Shown one piece after another: positions 38,810 to 47,879 of a stretch of DNA of 64,000 nt. The DNA comes from Mycobacterium sp. IS-3022 (lineage in GTDB: Bacteria; Actinomycetota; Actinomycetes; Mycobacteriales; Mycobacteriaceae): positions 372,001-436,000 of the forward strand of contig NZ_LQIN01000001.1 in assembly GCF_001500065.1 (NCBI RefSeq). Reading direction: 5' to 3'. The position numbers and the translations under genes are program-made. The notes under the pieces are model-generated. The model worked only from the letters and a program-made list of their open reading frames with translations. It did no database searches and was not told the origin of the DNA. How positions within the stretch are numbered: position 1 is the first letter of the stretch; every line of letters starts with the position of its first letter.

Positions 38810-40462
38810 GTGGCCCTGAACATTGCCGATCTCGCCGAGCACGCCATCGATGCTGTGCCAGACCGCGTCGCCCTGATCTGCGGCGACGACCAGCTCACCT
38901 ACGCCGAGTTGGAGGACAAGGCCAACCGCCTGGCCCACTACCTGATCGACCGGGGCGTAAAGAAGGACGACAAGGTCGGGCTGTACTGCCGCAACCGCAT
39001 CGAGATCGTGATCGCGATGGTCGGCATCGTGAAGGCCGGCGCCATCCTGGTCAACGTCAACTTCCGCTACGTCGAAGGCGAGCTGAAGTATCTGTTCGAG
39101 AACTCCGACATGGTCGCGCTGGTGCACGAGCGCCGTTACGCCGACCGCGTCGCCAACGTGCTGCCGGAGACGCCGAACGTCAAGACGATCTTGTCTGTCG
39201 AGGACGGGTCGGACGACGACTTCGAGCGCTACGGCGGCGTCGAGTTCTACTCCGCGCTCGAGCAGGCTTCGCCTGAGCGGGATTTCGGCCCGCGCAGCGC
39301 GGACGACATCTACCTGCTCTACACCGGTGGCACCACGGGTTTCCCCAAGGGCGTGATGTGGCGCCACGAAGACATCTACCGGGTGTTGTTCGGCGGCACC
39401 GACTTCGCGACGGGCGAGTTCGTCAAGGACGAGTACGACCTGGCCAAGGCCGCCGCCGAGAACCCGCCGATGGTCCGCTACCCGATTCCGCCGATGATCC
39501 ACGGCGCCACCCAGTCGGCGACCTGGATGTCGCTGTTCTCGGGCCAAACGACCGTGCTGGCACCGGAATTCGACCCAGACGAAGTGTGGCAGACGATCGA
39601 GCAGCACAAGGTCAACCTGCTGTTCTTCACCGGCGACGCGATGGCCCGCCCGCTGCTGGATGCGCTGACCAAACTGCACGACTCCGGCCAAGAGCCGGAC
39701 CTGTCGAGCCTGTTCCTGCTCGCGAGCACGGCGGCGCTGTTCTCCAGCAGCATCAAGGACAAGTTCCTCGAACTGCTGCCGAACCGGGTGATCACCGACT
39801 CGATCGGCTCCTCGGAAACGGGCTTCGGTGGAACCAGCATCGTGGCGAAGGGGCAGTCGCACACCGGCGGACCGCGGGTGACGATCGATCACCGCACCGT
39901 CGTGCTCGACGAGGACGGCAACGAGGTCAAGCCCGGTTCGGGAGTGCGCGGCATGATCGCGAAGAAGGGCAACATCCCGGTCGGCTACTACAAGGACGAG
40001 AAGAAGACGGCCGAGACGTTCAAGACGTTCAACGGAATTCGCTATGCCATTCCCGGCGACTACGCCGAGGTGGAAGCCGACGGTACCGTCACGATGCTCG
40101 GCCGCGGTTCGCAGTCGATCAACAGCGGCGGCGAGAAGATCTACCCCGAGGAGGTCGAGGCCGCGCTCAAGGGGCACCCGGACGTGTTCGACGCGCTCGT
40201 GGTCGGGGTGCCCGACGAGCGCTACGGCCAGTGTGTCGCTGCCGTGGTGCATCGCCGTCCCGGCACCGCTCCGACGCTCGCGGACCTCGACACGTTCGTG
40301 CGCCAGGAGATCGCGGGATACAAGGTGCCCCGCAAGGTCTGGTGGGTCGACGAGATCCACCGGACGCCGGCCGGTAAGCCGGATTACCGGTGGGCCAAGG
40401 ACATCACCGAGGAACGGGCCGCCGACGATGCGCACGCCAACCACGTCGGGACCGCGTCCTGA
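38810..40462 (+). CDS. fadD19: Steroid side-chain acyl-CoA synthetase FadD19
   Basis: The 550-residue ligase activates the C26 carboxylate of the sterol side chain. It shows the P-loop LLYTGGTTGFPKGVMWRHED (the first Ser of the usual motif is Gly, as in this subfamily), DSIGSSETGFGGTS and the C-terminal GGEKIYPEEVEAALKGHPDV. The catalytic Lys is in PAGKPDYRWAKD. I chose GTG 38810, giving VALNIADLAEHAIDAVPDRV as N-terminus; an in-frame upstream ATG at 38774 would span the KstR box. It is followed after 19 bp by an NMO-family gene that may be cotranscribed. Confidence 0.92.
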   Translation: MALNIADLAEHAIDAVPDRVALICGDDQLTYAELEDKANRLAHYLIDRGVKKDDKVGLYCRNRIEIVIAMVGIVKAGAILVNVNFRYVEGELKYLFENSDMVALVHERRYADRVANVLPETPNVKTILSVEDGSDDDFERYGGVEFYSALEQASPERDFGPRSADDIYLLYTGGTTGFPKGVMWRHEDIYRVLFGGTDFATGEFVKDEYDLAKAAAENPPMVRYPIPPMIHGATQSATWMSLFSGQTTVLAPEFDPDEVWQTIEQHKVNLLFFTGDAMARPLLDALTKLHDSGQEPDLSSLFLLASTAALFSSSIKDKFLELLPNRVITDSIGSSETGFGGTSIVAKGQSHTGGPRVTIDHRTVVLDEDGNEVKPGSGVRGMIAKKGNIPVGYYKDEKKTAETFKTFNGIRYAIPGDYAEVEADGTVTMLGRGSQSINSGGEKIYPEEVEAALKGHPDVFDALVVGVPDERYGQCVAAVVHRRPGTAPTLADLDTFVRQEIAGYKVPRKVWWVDEIHRTPAGKPDYRWAKDITEERAADDAHANHVGTAS

Positions 40463-40481
40463 CGCGACGGGAGAAATAGAG

Positions 40482-41603
40482 ATGCGCACCGAACTGTGCG
40501 ACCGCTTCGGCATCGAGTACCCGATCTTCGTCTTCACGCCGTCGGAGAAGGTTGCCGCCGCGGTCAGCAAGGCCGGCGGACTCGGGGTGCTGGGCTGCGT
40601 GCGGTTCAACGACGCCGACGACCTCGAGCGCGTCCTGTGCTGGATGGACGAGAACACCGACGGCAAGCCCTACGGCGTCGACGTGGTGATGCCTGCGAAG
40701 GTGCCACAGGAGGGCACGGCGGTCGACATCGACAAGTTGATCCCGCAGAGCCACCGGGACTTCGTCGCGAAAACCCTTGCCGACCTTGGGGTCCCGCCAC
40801 TCCCCGAGGACGGGGAGCGCAACGAGGGTGTGCTCGGCTGGCTTCATTCGGTGGCCCGCTCGCACGTCGAGGTCGCGCTGAAGCATCCGATCAAGCTGAT
40901 CGCCAACGCGCTCGGCTCGCCGCCGAAGGACGTCATCGACCAGGCGCATGCGGCGGGAGTGCCGGTCGCGGCGCTGGCCGGTAGCGCCAAGCATGCCCAG
41001 CGGCATGTCGAGAACGGCGTCGACATCGTGGTGGCGCAGGGTCACGAGGCGGGCGGGCACACCGGTGAAATCGGGTCGATGGTGCTGTGGCCGGAAATCG
41101 TTGACGCCCTTGGTGGTAAGGCGCCGGTGCTGGCGGCCGGCGGTATCGGCACCGGCAGGCAGGTGGCCGCCGCGTTGGCGCTGGGCGCATCCGGAGTGTG
41201 GATGGGTTCGGCGTTCCTGACGGCGGCCGAATATGACCTCGGCCATCGCAAGCCCAGCGGCGTGTCGACGATCCAGGAAGCGTTGCTGCGCGCCAACTCC
41301 AGTGACACCGTGCGCCGCCGCATCTACACGGGCAAGCCCGCGCGGCTGCTGAAGAGCAAGTGGACCGACGCCTGGGATGCCCCCGATGCGCCGGAGCCGT
41401 TGCCGATGCCGCTGCAGAACATCCTCGTCAGCGAGGCCCATCAGCGGATGAACGAGTCCGACAACCCCGACACCGTCGCGATGCCGGTGGGCCAGATCGT
41501 CGGCCGGATGAACGAAATCCGCCCCGTCGCCGACATCATCGCCGAACTCGTCGAAGGATTCGAGGAGGCCTCGCGCCGCCTCGACACAATCCGCGAGAAC
41601 TGA
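40482..41603 (+). CDS. FMN-dependent nitronate-monooxygenase-family enzyme
   Basis: The 373-residue TIM-barrel flavoprotein has the family's glycine-rich phosphate sites (AAVSKAGGLGVLGCVRF, VVAQGHEAGGHTGEIGSMVL, PVLAAGGIGTGRQVAAALAL) and GASGVWMGSAFL. The His in GHEAGGHTGE is the usual catalytic position of class I/II NMOs. Relatives in the sterol regulon (IpdC) desaturate CoA thioesters, so the name NMO may mislead. It lies 19 bp after fadD19 with GGGAG before the ATG and may belong to that transcript. M. tuberculosis has PE_PGRS genes here. Confidence 0.85.
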   Translation: MRTELCDRFGIEYPIFVFTPSEKVAAAVSKAGGLGVLGCVRFNDADDLERVLCWMDENTDGKPYGVDVVMPAKVPQEGTAVDIDKLIPQSHRDFVAKTLADLGVPPLPEDGERNEGVLGWLHSVARSHVEVALKHPIKLIANALGSPPKDVIDQAHAAGVPVAALAGSAKHAQRHVENGVDIVVAQGHEAGGHTGEIGSMVLWPEIVDALGGKAPVLAAGGIGTGRQVAAALALGASGVWMGSAFLTAAEYDLGHRKPSGVSTIQEALLRANSSDTVRRRIYTGKPARLLKSKWTDAWDAPDAPEPLPMPLQNILVSEAHQRMNESDNPDTVAMPVGQIVGRMNEIRPVADIIAELVEGFEEASRRLDTIREN

Positions 41604-41634
41604 CCCGCGGCGGTATCCGTGCTACTACGGGACC

Positions 41635-42522
41635 ATGCTCTTGGTCACCGGCCCGTCGGGCAATGTAGGTCACGAGCTCGTCAGGCTCCTCGATGCCCGA
41701 CAGGGCGGACCGACGTGGCGGGTGGCCAGCCGCCATCCCGAGCAGGTGCACGCGCGGCTACACGGTGGCTCGGCCGTGCCGACGCGCCTCGATTTCTTCG
41801 ATCCGTCCACATGGAACGACGCGCTCGCCGGCGTGGATTCGCTGTTCCTGCTGTTCCCGCTGCCGGGCAACCGCGCCGCTCGCGAAGCGATCATCCCCTT
41901 CCTGCAGGCGGCCGAGCGCGCCGGATGCAGACACGTCGTGTACATCTCGGTGTTCGGTGCCGACCGCGCCCGGTTCATCCCGCACTACAAGGTCGAGGCC
42001 GCGTTGCGCGCGAGCTCGATGACGTGGACCGTGCTGCGCTGCAGCTTCTTCATGCAAAACCTGCACCGGCAGATCTCCACTCACGGGCAGGACATCGCCG
42101 AGCGCGGTGAATTGTTCATCCCCGCCGGTCGGGGCCGCACGACGTTCATCGACGCCCGCGACGCCGCCGCCGTTGCGGAGCTGGTGCTCGCCGACAGCGA
42201 GGCGCACCGCAACGTCGTGTATCACCTGACCGGGCCCGCCGCATTGACCATGACCGAGGTCGCCGAGGAACTCACGGCTGCGCTGGGCCACCCGGTCACC
42301 TACACCGATCCGAACCTGATCGCTTTCGCCCGACGGCTGCGCGGCCGCGGCGTCGGCTGGGACACCATCGGGTTCATGGCGGCGGTGTACACGCTGACCC
42401 GGTTCGGGCAGAACCAGCAGATCACCGACGATGTCCAGCTACTCCTCGGCAGACCGCCCCGCACGCTCACCGAATTCCTCGACGACAGCGCCTGGCGATG
42501 GCGCGACCGCGTCTGGAGCTGA
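41635..42522 (+). CDS. NmrA/SDR5-type NAD(P)-binding protein
   Basis: The 295-residue atypical SDR begins with LLVTGPSGNVGHELVRLLDA, has DSLFLLFPLPGNRAAREAII, VVYISVFGADRARFIPHYKV and ERGELFIPAGRGRTTFIDAR, as in NmrA/NAD(P)H-binding proteins and quinone oxidoreductase-like regulators. The active-site Tyr is replaced, so it may sense redox state rather than catalyse. It follows the NMO gene by 31 bp and converges with fadD17, with stops 4 bp apart. Function unknown. Confidence 0.82.
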   Translation: MLLVTGPSGNVGHELVRLLDARQGGPTWRVASRHPEQVHARLHGGSAVPTRLDFFDPSTWNDALAGVDSLFLLFPLPGNRAAREAIIPFLQAAERAGCRHVVYISVFGADRARFIPHYKVEAALRASSMTWTVLRCSFFMQNLHRQISTHGQDIAERGELFIPAGRGRTTFIDARDAAAVAELVLADSEAHRNVVYHLTGPAALTMTEVAEELTAALGHPVTYTDPNLIAFARRLRGRGVGWDTIGFMAAVYTLTRFGQNQQITDDVQLLLGRPPRTLTEFLDDSAWRWRDRVWS

Positions 42523-42526
42523 GGCG

Positions 42527-44032
42527 CTAAGCCCGGATCTCGTAGACGGGGTCCGCGCATTCGGTGCCTTCGGCGGCCAACTGCCGCTTGATCACCTTGA
42601 ACGTCTCGGTGCGCGGCAGCGTTCCGCTCACCCGGACGAACGACGGCCACTGCTTGGGCCCGAGATCCGGTTGGGCCGCCAGGAAGTCGCGGAACCCGCC
42701 GGGATCGAATGCGGCGCCCTCGGTGAGCGTCACCGCGGCCATCACCTGATCGCCGACGTCGGGCGCCGGTATCCCGTACACCGCGGCCTCGACCACGTCC
42801 GGATGCCTGAGCAGGACCCGTTCGATCGGTGCCGAGCCGAGGTTCTCGCCGTCGACCCGCATCCAGTCGCCGAGCCGGCCCGCGAAGTAGGCGTAGCCCT
42901 GCTCGTCGCGGTAGGCCAGGTCGCCGCTGTGGTAGACACCGCCGCGCATCCGGTCGGCATCGGCCTCGGGGTCGTTGTAATAGCCCTCGAAACGCCCGGT
43001 GTCCGAGGCGTTCACGAGTTCACCGGTCACGCCGGGCGGACACGGCTCGCCGGTGTCGACGTCGACGATGTCGGTGCCGGGAGGCAGCGGGCCCAGTGCA
43101 CCGGGTGGGGTGTCGGGCGTGCGCGCGATCGCGATACCGCCCTCGGTGGAACCGAACCCGTCCATGACCACACAACCGAACCGCTCGGCGAAGCGGTCGA
43201 TGTCGGCCGGCGCGCCTTCGTTGCCGTAGACCGCCCGCAGCGGATTGTCCGAGTCGTCTGGTCGTTCGGGGGTGGCAAGCACATACGACAGCGGCTTGCC
43301 CACGTAGTTCGCGTACGTCGCGCCGAACCGGCGGATGTCGGGCAGGAACTGCGACGCGGAGAACTTGCGGCGCAACGCCAACGAACTCTGCGACGCCAGC
43401 GCCACCGACCAGCCCACCAGCACAGCGTTCGAGTGGAACAGGGGCATCGAGACGTAGCAGGTGTCGGCGGGTCCGAGCGAGAAGCGTTGCGTCATCGTCA
43501 CACCCGCGATCGCGACCTTGCCCTGGCTGCACTTGACCGCCTTGGGGTCACCGCTGGTGCCCGAGGTGTAGATCAACATGAACAGGTCGCCGGGGTCGGC
43601 GGGCCTCACCTGCACCGGCGCGTCGCGGTGCGCGGTCACCTCGGCCGCCCACTCGGGGGAGTCGACGTCGATGTGGTCGACATCGCCGAGTGCCGACGCC
43701 GACGCTGAATCTGCAAGGACCACTTGGCAATCGGCGTGTTCGACGTCGCGTCGCAGTGCCGCGCCGCGTCGCACCGGATTCAGTCCCACCGGCACGATGC
43801 CGGTCAGCCCCGCAGCCACCAGGACCGCCGAGAAGAACGGGGTGTTCTGCAGCAGCACGCCGACATGCGGAGGGCGGTCCGGGTCGAGGCGCGCGCGCAG
43901 CGCCGCCGCCACCGCGGCGCCGTGCCGAATGTGTTCACGCCACGGTGTGAACGACTCCTCGAAGTACACCCCGCGGTCGTCGACGTCGATCAGCGGCGTC
44001 AACAGTCCTGCGACGGTGGGAAGTTGGTTCAC
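42527..44032 (-). CDS. fadD17: Steroid side-chain acyl-CoA synthetase FadD17
   Basis: The 501-residue adenylating enzyme has LIYTSGTSGDPKAVKCSQGK, MDGFGSTEGGIAIARTPD, GVYHSGDLAYRDEQGYAYFA, and a terminal catalytic Lys near RTETFKVIKRQLAAEG. FadD17 of M. tuberculosis activates C5-type steroid side-chain acids (published family knowledge). It starts with GTG one base after the fadE27 stop, making fadE26-fadE27-fadD17 one operon. It converges with the NmrA-type gene. Confidence 0.92.
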   Translation of the reverse strand: MNQLPTVAGLLTPLIDVDDRGVYFEESFTPWREHIRHGAAVAAALRARLDPDRPPHVGVLLQNTPFFSAVLVAAGLTGIVPVGLNPVRRGAALRRDVEHADCQVVLADSASASALGDVDHIDVDSPEWAAEVTAHRDAPVQVRPADPGDLFMLIYTSGTSGDPKAVKCSQGKVAIAGVTMTQRFSLGPADTCYVSMPLFHSNAVLVGWSVALASQSSLALRRKFSASQFLPDIRRFGATYANYVGKPLSYVLATPERPDDSDNPLRAVYGNEGAPADIDRFAERFGCVVMDGFGSTEGGIAIARTPDTPPGALGPLPPGTDIVDVDTGEPCPPGVTGELVNASDTGRFEGYYNDPEADADRMRGGVYHSGDLAYRDEQGYAYFAGRLGDWMRVDGENLGSAPIERVLLRHPDVVEAAVYGIPAPDVGDQVMAAVTLTEGAAFDPGGFRDFLAAQPDLGPKQWPSFVRVSGTLPRTETFKVIKRQLAAEGTECADPVYEIRA

Positions 44033-44033
44033 C

Positions 44034-45131
44034 TCAGGCGGGCGTGTCGGCCAACTCCCGACCGATGCGCAGCAGTTGTCCGGTGGCGCCGCCGACCGCG
44101 AACTCGGTCTGCTTGGCCGCCAGGAAGTAGCGATGCACGGGGTGGTCGGTGTCGATGCCCACGCCGCCGTGTACGTGAACCGTGGTGTGCGCGACGCGGT
44201 GGCCCGCGTCGGCGGCCCAGAATGCCGCGGTGTTGACGTCGACGTCGGCGGGGAGATTCTCGGAGAGCCGCCACGCGGCCTGGGTCACCGTCAACCGCAG
44301 CGCCTTGACGTCGATGTAGCCGTCGGCCAACCGCGACGACACCGCCTGGAAGCTGCCGATCGGCCGGTCGAACTGTTCACGTTCACGAGCGTATTCCGCG
44401 GTGAGCTCCAAGGCGCGTTCGAGCGCACCCAACTGGAACGCACTGCGTCCCAGAGTGGCTCGCGTCACCAGCCACGCCAAGGTATCGGCGTCACCGACGA
44501 CGCGGTCGGCGCCCAGCTCGACACCGCGCAACTCGAGATGTCCCACGCTGCCCTGTCCGGTGGTGCTCAGCGACTCGACCACCACCCCCGCATCGGTTGC
44601 CGCGACGAGAAAGACCTTTGTGCCCGAATCTGTTTCGGCCGGAACCAGAAACGCGTCGGCGACCGGTCCGTACGGCACGAGGGTGCGCGAACCGGTGAGC
44701 CGGAACCCGTCGCCCCTTGCTTGAGCCTGCACCGGCCCATCGCCCATTTCGCCGTCGAGCGCGATCGTCAGGATTCTCGAGCCCTTGACCGCGGACACCG
44801 CCCACTCCTGCTGCAGCGCGTCGGAACCGAACGCGGCCAGCGCGCCCGCCCCCAGCACGACCGACTCCAGGTAGGGCACCGCAGAGAGCTTTCGACCGAG
44901 CGCGACGAGCACCGCGACCTGCTCGAGCACGCCGAATCCGCCGCCGCCCACCGCTTCCGGGGATGCCGCCGACAACACGTCGGCATCAATCAGCTTGGTC
45001 CACAGGTCGCGGTCGAATCTTTGCTCGAGGCCGTCGAGCTCGCGTTGGCGCTCCGGCGTGACAACCGAGTCGGCGATGGTGCGTACCAGCCCGCCGAGGT
45101 CCTCGGACGCTTCCGTCGTCTTGAAGTCCAT
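44034..45131 (-). CDS. fadE27: Acyl-CoA dehydrogenase FadE27 (ChsE5, beta subunit)
   Basis: The 365-residue chain has an acyl-CoA dehydrogenase fold with VHVHGGVGIDTDHPVHRYFL near the C-terminus. In steroid alpha2beta2 dehydrogenases FadE26-FadE27 (ChsE4-ChsE5) one subunit supplies FAD-binding surface and the other the base; the pair acts on early steroid side-chain CoA esters. It lies 11 bp after fadE26 and 1 bp before fadD17. ATG 45131 gives the expected N-terminus MDFKTTEASEDLGGLVR. Confidence 0.92.
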   Translation of the reverse strand: MDFKTTEASEDLGGLVRTIADSVVTPERQRELDGLEQRFDRDLWTKLIDADVLSAASPEAVGGGGFGVLEQVAVLVALGRKLSAVPYLESVVLGAGALAAFGSDALQQEWAVSAVKGSRILTIALDGEMGDGPVQAQARGDGFRLTGSRTLVPYGPVADAFLVPAETDSGTKVFLVAATDAGVVVESLSTTGQGSVGHLELRGVELGADRVVGDADTLAWLVTRATLGRSAFQLGALERALELTAEYAREREQFDRPIGSFQAVSSRLADGYIDVKALRLTVTQAAWRLSENLPADVDVNTAAFWAADAGHRVAHTTVHVHGGVGIDTDHPVHRYFLAAKQTEFAVGGATGQLLRIGRELADTPA

Positions 45132-45142
45132 GTCGACAATCC

Positions 45143-46324
45143 TTACCGGTTCACTCGGGGCAGGCCGAGCGCGACCATTCCGATGATGTCGCGCTGAATC
45201 TCGTTGGTGCCGCCGCCGAACGTCAGGATCAGGCAGCTGCGGTGCATCCGTTCGACCCGCCCGCGCAACAGCGCGCCGGGCGCATCGGGACGCAGCGTCG
45301 CGGCGGTACCCAGCACCTCCATCAGCAGGCGGTAGGCCTCGGTGGCCAACTCGGTGCCGTACACCTTGGCCGCCGAGGCGTCCGCCGGCGAGGGCGCCGC
45401 CTCGTCCGAGGACGCCAACTCCCAGTTGATGAGCTTGAGCACCTCGGCCTTGGCATGCACCCGGGCCAGGTTCAGCTGCACCCACTCCGAGTCGATCAAC
45501 CGGTTGCCGTGCACATCCTTGGTGTTCTGCGCCCATTCTCGAACGCCGTTGAGCGCCAGGAAGATCGGCTGCGCGGAAACCAGCGCGACCCGCTCGTGGT
45601 TGAGCTGGTTGGTCACCAGCTTCCAGCCGGCGTTCTCCTCGCCGACCAGGTTGGTCACCGGCACCCGCACGTCCTGGTAGTACGTCGCGCTGGTGTCCAC
45701 GCCGGCCATCGTGTGCACCGGCGTCCACGAGAACCCCTCCGCCGTGGTGGGCACGATCAGCATCGAGATTCCGCGGTGTTTCTTGGCGTCCGGGTTCGTG
45801 CGCGCCGCCAGCCAGACGTAGTCGGCGTACGCGATCAGGCTGGTCCACATCTTCTGGCCGTTGATGACGTAGTCGTCGCCGTCGCGGACCGCGGTGGTGC
45901 GCAGCGACGCCAGATCGGTGCCTGCGCCCGGTTCGGAATACCCGATCGAGAAGTGCAGATCACCCGAGGCGATCTTGGGCAGGAAGAACTTCTTCTGCTC
46001 ATCGGTGCCGAACGCCATGATGGTCGGCGCCACGCTGTTGATGGTCAGGAACGGCACCGGCACGTTGGCGATCGCGGCCTCGTCGTTGAAGATCAGCCCG
46101 TCGATCGGCGGGCGGGCCTGGCCGCCGAACTCCTTGGGCCACGACAACGTCAGCCAGCCGTCCTTGCCCATCTGAGCGACGGTCTCGCGGTAGACATTCC
46201 CGCGGCCCATCTCGCCGTCGTTGGACGCCAGCGCCTCGGCCCGCTCGGGGGTCATCAACTTGGTGAAGTAGGAGCGCAGCTCGCGGCGCAGCTCTTCCTG
46301 CTCGGGGGTGTAGCCGATTCGCAT
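45143..46324 (-). CDS. fadE26: Acyl-CoA dehydrogenase FadE26 (ChsE4, alpha subunit)
   Basis: The 393-residue flavoprotein has FSIGYSEPGAGTDLASLRTT, YVINGQKMWTSLIAYADYVW, and the C-terminal HRSCLILTFGGGTNEIQRDI. It is the partner of FadE27 in the heteromeric steroid side-chain dehydrogenase. It begins the operon fadE26-fadE27-fadD17. The KstR box at 46393 lies 68 bp upstream and is shared with the divergent fdxD-hsd4A pair. Confidence 0.93.
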   Translation of the reverse strand: MRIGYTPEQEELRRELRSYFTKLMTPERAEALASNDGEMGRGNVYRETVAQMGKDGWLTLSWPKEFGGQARPPIDGLIFNDEAAIANVPVPFLTINSVAPTIMAFGTDEQKKFFLPKIASGDLHFSIGYSEPGAGTDLASLRTTAVRDGDDYVINGQKMWTSLIAYADYVWLAARTNPDAKKHRGISMLIVPTTAEGFSWTPVHTMAGVDTSATYYQDVRVPVTNLVGEENAGWKLVTNQLNHERVALVSAQPIFLALNGVREWAQNTKDVHGNRLIDSEWVQLNLARVHAKAEVLKLINWELASSDEAAPSPADASAAKVYGTELATEAYRLLMEVLGTAATLRPDAPGALLRGRVERMHRSCLILTFGGGTNEIQRDIIGMVALGLPRVNR

Positions 46325-46392
46325 CGCCTTGTCCTAACTTCTGTAGAGGCACCACGTGGCAGCCGGGGAGCCAGCCCGCGTTCACCCCCGGT

Positions 46393-46406
46393 TGTAACAC
46401 GTTCTA
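46393..46406. promoter_or_regulatory. KstR operator between fadE26 and fdxD
   Basis: TGTAACACGTTCTA matches the consensus. It is 68 bp from fadE26 and 63 bp from fdxD. On the fdxD strand TAGTCT (46405-46410) fits a -10 element, leaving room for the GAGGAGG ribosome site before fdxD. Confidence 0.9.
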
Positions 46407-46469
46407 GTCTTGGGGTCCAGACCGGTGTCACACTGGGCTCAGAGCAGCTCTGACCGCGAGGAGGTTGTG

Positions 46470-46661
46470 ATGAGAGTGGAAGTGGACCGGGACCGTTGCG
46501 AAGGTAACGCCGTGTGCGTGGGAATCGCGCCGGACCTGTTCGATCTCGATGACGAGGATTATGCGGTGGTCAAGGCCGACCCGGTGCCTGCCGACCAGGA
46601 GGAACTGGCGGAGCAGTCGATCGCCGAGTGCCCCCGGGCCGCGCTGATCCGCAGAGACTAG
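46470..46661 (+). CDS. fdxD: 3Fe-4S ferredoxin FdxD
   Basis: The 63-residue ferredoxin has three cluster cysteines (C10 and C16 in DRCEGNAVC, and one in ECPRAALIRRD). The canonical fourth Cys position is replaced, so a 3Fe-4S cluster is expected. It probably donates electrons to a sterol-pathway P450 such as CYP142 or CYP125 (inference from context). GAGGAGG lies just before ATG 46470; a longer frame from 46410 is less likely. hsd4A follows after 45 bp. Confidence 0.92.
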   Translation: MRVEVDRDRCEGNAVCVGIAPDLFDLDDEDYAVVKADPVPADQEELAEQSIAECPRAALIRRD

Positions 46662-46706
46662 AGGTATTCATAAATTGATGCCGAAACCGGCCACGCGAGG
46701 AGCCGC

Positions 46707-47612
46707 ATGAGCACTGACGCCAACGACCTGTCCGGCCGCGTAGCGGTGGTAACCGGCGCGGCCGCCGGACTGGGCCGCGCGGAGGCCATCGGCCTCGCCC
46801 GGGCCGGGGCCACCATCGTCGTCAACGACATCGCCGCGGCGTTGGACAAATCCGACGTCATCGACGAGATCACCGCCGCGGGCGTCAAGGCCGTCGCGGT
46901 GGCCGGTGACATCAGCGAACGGGCGACGGCCGACGAACTTGTCGAAACGGCCGACGGTCTCGGCGGCCTGGGCATCGTCGTCAACAACGCCGGCATCACC
47001 CGCGACCGGATGCTGTTCAACATGTCCGACGAGGACTGGGACGCGGTGATCGCCGTGCATCTGCGGGGACACTTCCTGCTGACCCGCAACGCCGCAACGT
47101 ACTGGCGGGCGAAAGCCAAGGAGAACAACGGACAGGTCTACGGCCGGGTCATCAACACGTCTTCGGAGGCCGGCCTGGTGGGACCTGTCGGGCAGGCCAA
47201 CTACGGCGCGGCCAAGGCCGGCATCACCGCGCTGACCCTGTCGATGGCGCGCGCGCTCGAACGCTATGGCGTGCGGGCCAACGCCATCGCGCCACGCGCT
47301 CGCACCGCGATGACCGCGGACGTGTTCGGCGAGGCACCGGAACTTGCGGAGGGGCAGATCGACCCGCTGTCGCCGGAGCACGTGGTGAACCTCGTCCGCT
47401 TCCTGGCCTCGCCCGCGGCGGAGGGGGTTAACGGACAGCTGTTCATCGTCTACGGTCCAACGGTGACGTTGGTGGCGGCGCCGGCCGTGGAGGCACAGTT
47501 CACCGCGGATTCCGCTCAGTGGGACACGGGGGACCTGTCCGAAACGCTGCGAAGCTACTTTGCTGAACGTGATCCGCAGAAGTGTTTTGCGGCCACCGGA
47601 CTGATGACGTAG
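46707..47612 (+). CDS. hsd4A: 17-beta-hydroxysteroid/side-chain 3-hydroxyacyl-CoA dehydrogenase Hsd4A (ChsB1)
   Basis: The 301-residue SDR has the NAD site VAVVTGAAAGLGRAEAIGLA, VVNNAGITRD and the catalytic VINTSSEAGLVGPVGQANYG with Tyr and the following Lys (AAKAG). In M. tuberculosis the Rv3502c product (ChsB1) oxidises 22-hydroxy steroid CoA esters made by the hydratase. It is downstream of fdxD, with GAGGAG before the ATG, and 267 bp upstream of yrbE4A; that gap has its own KstR boxes. Confidence 0.92.
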   Translation: MSTDANDLSGRVAVVTGAAAGLGRAEAIGLARAGATIVVNDIAAALDKSDVIDEITAAGVKAVAVAGDISERATADELVETADGLGGLGIVVNNAGITRDRMLFNMSDEDWDAVIAVHLRGHFLLTRNAATYWRAKAKENNGQVYGRVINTSSEAGLVGPVGQANYGAAKAGITALTLSMARALERYGVRANAIAPRARTAMTADVFGEAPELAEGQIDPLSPEHVVNLVRFLASPAAEGVNGQLFIVYGPTVTLVAAPAVEAQFTADSAQWDTGDLSETLRSYFAERDPQKCFAATGLMT

Positions 47613-47650
47613 CAAGACCGAAAGTCTCGTTCGTCGAGCCGATGCGCTAC

Positions 47651-47664
47651 TAGAACACGTTCTA
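47651..47664. promoter_or_regulatory. KstR operator 1 of the mce4 promoter
   Basis: TAGAACACGTTCTA is a perfect palindrome matching KstR. It lies 215 bp upstream of yrbE4A; TAGAAT at 47663-47668 could be an associated -10 element. Confidence 0.9.
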
Positions 47665-47739
47665 GAATGATCTGGATCACACCTGTCTTGACCAGCGCAA
47701 AGATCACAATTTCGACTCCTTTTCCGGTTCTTTGACACT

Positions 47740-47753
47740 GCGAACTTGTTCTA
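47740..47753. promoter_or_regulatory. KstR-like operator 2 of the mce4 promoter
   Basis: GCGAACTTGTTCTA keeps the AACnnGTT core and right flank but has G for the first T. It lies 76 bp after operator 1 and 126 bp before yrbE4A, followed by a TAGTAT -10 candidate (47756-47761). Two boxes would allow tighter or graded control of the importer. Confidence 0.7.
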
Positions 47754-47879
47754 GTTAGTATGATCCGGCTCACTAAGAGCAACGCTTAAACAAGGGGTGA
47801 GAAGCCCGCCGCGGCAACGCGATTCGCTTTATTCGCCACGACGCACGCGCCGAGCATCTGCCAGAGAACGGAGCCGAGG

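Noticed and set aside
38801..40666. 621-codon open frame antisense to fadD19
   Set aside because: Its codons mirror fadD19, the translation is low-complexity Val/Asp/Arg-rich with no family motif, and fadD19 is clearly real.
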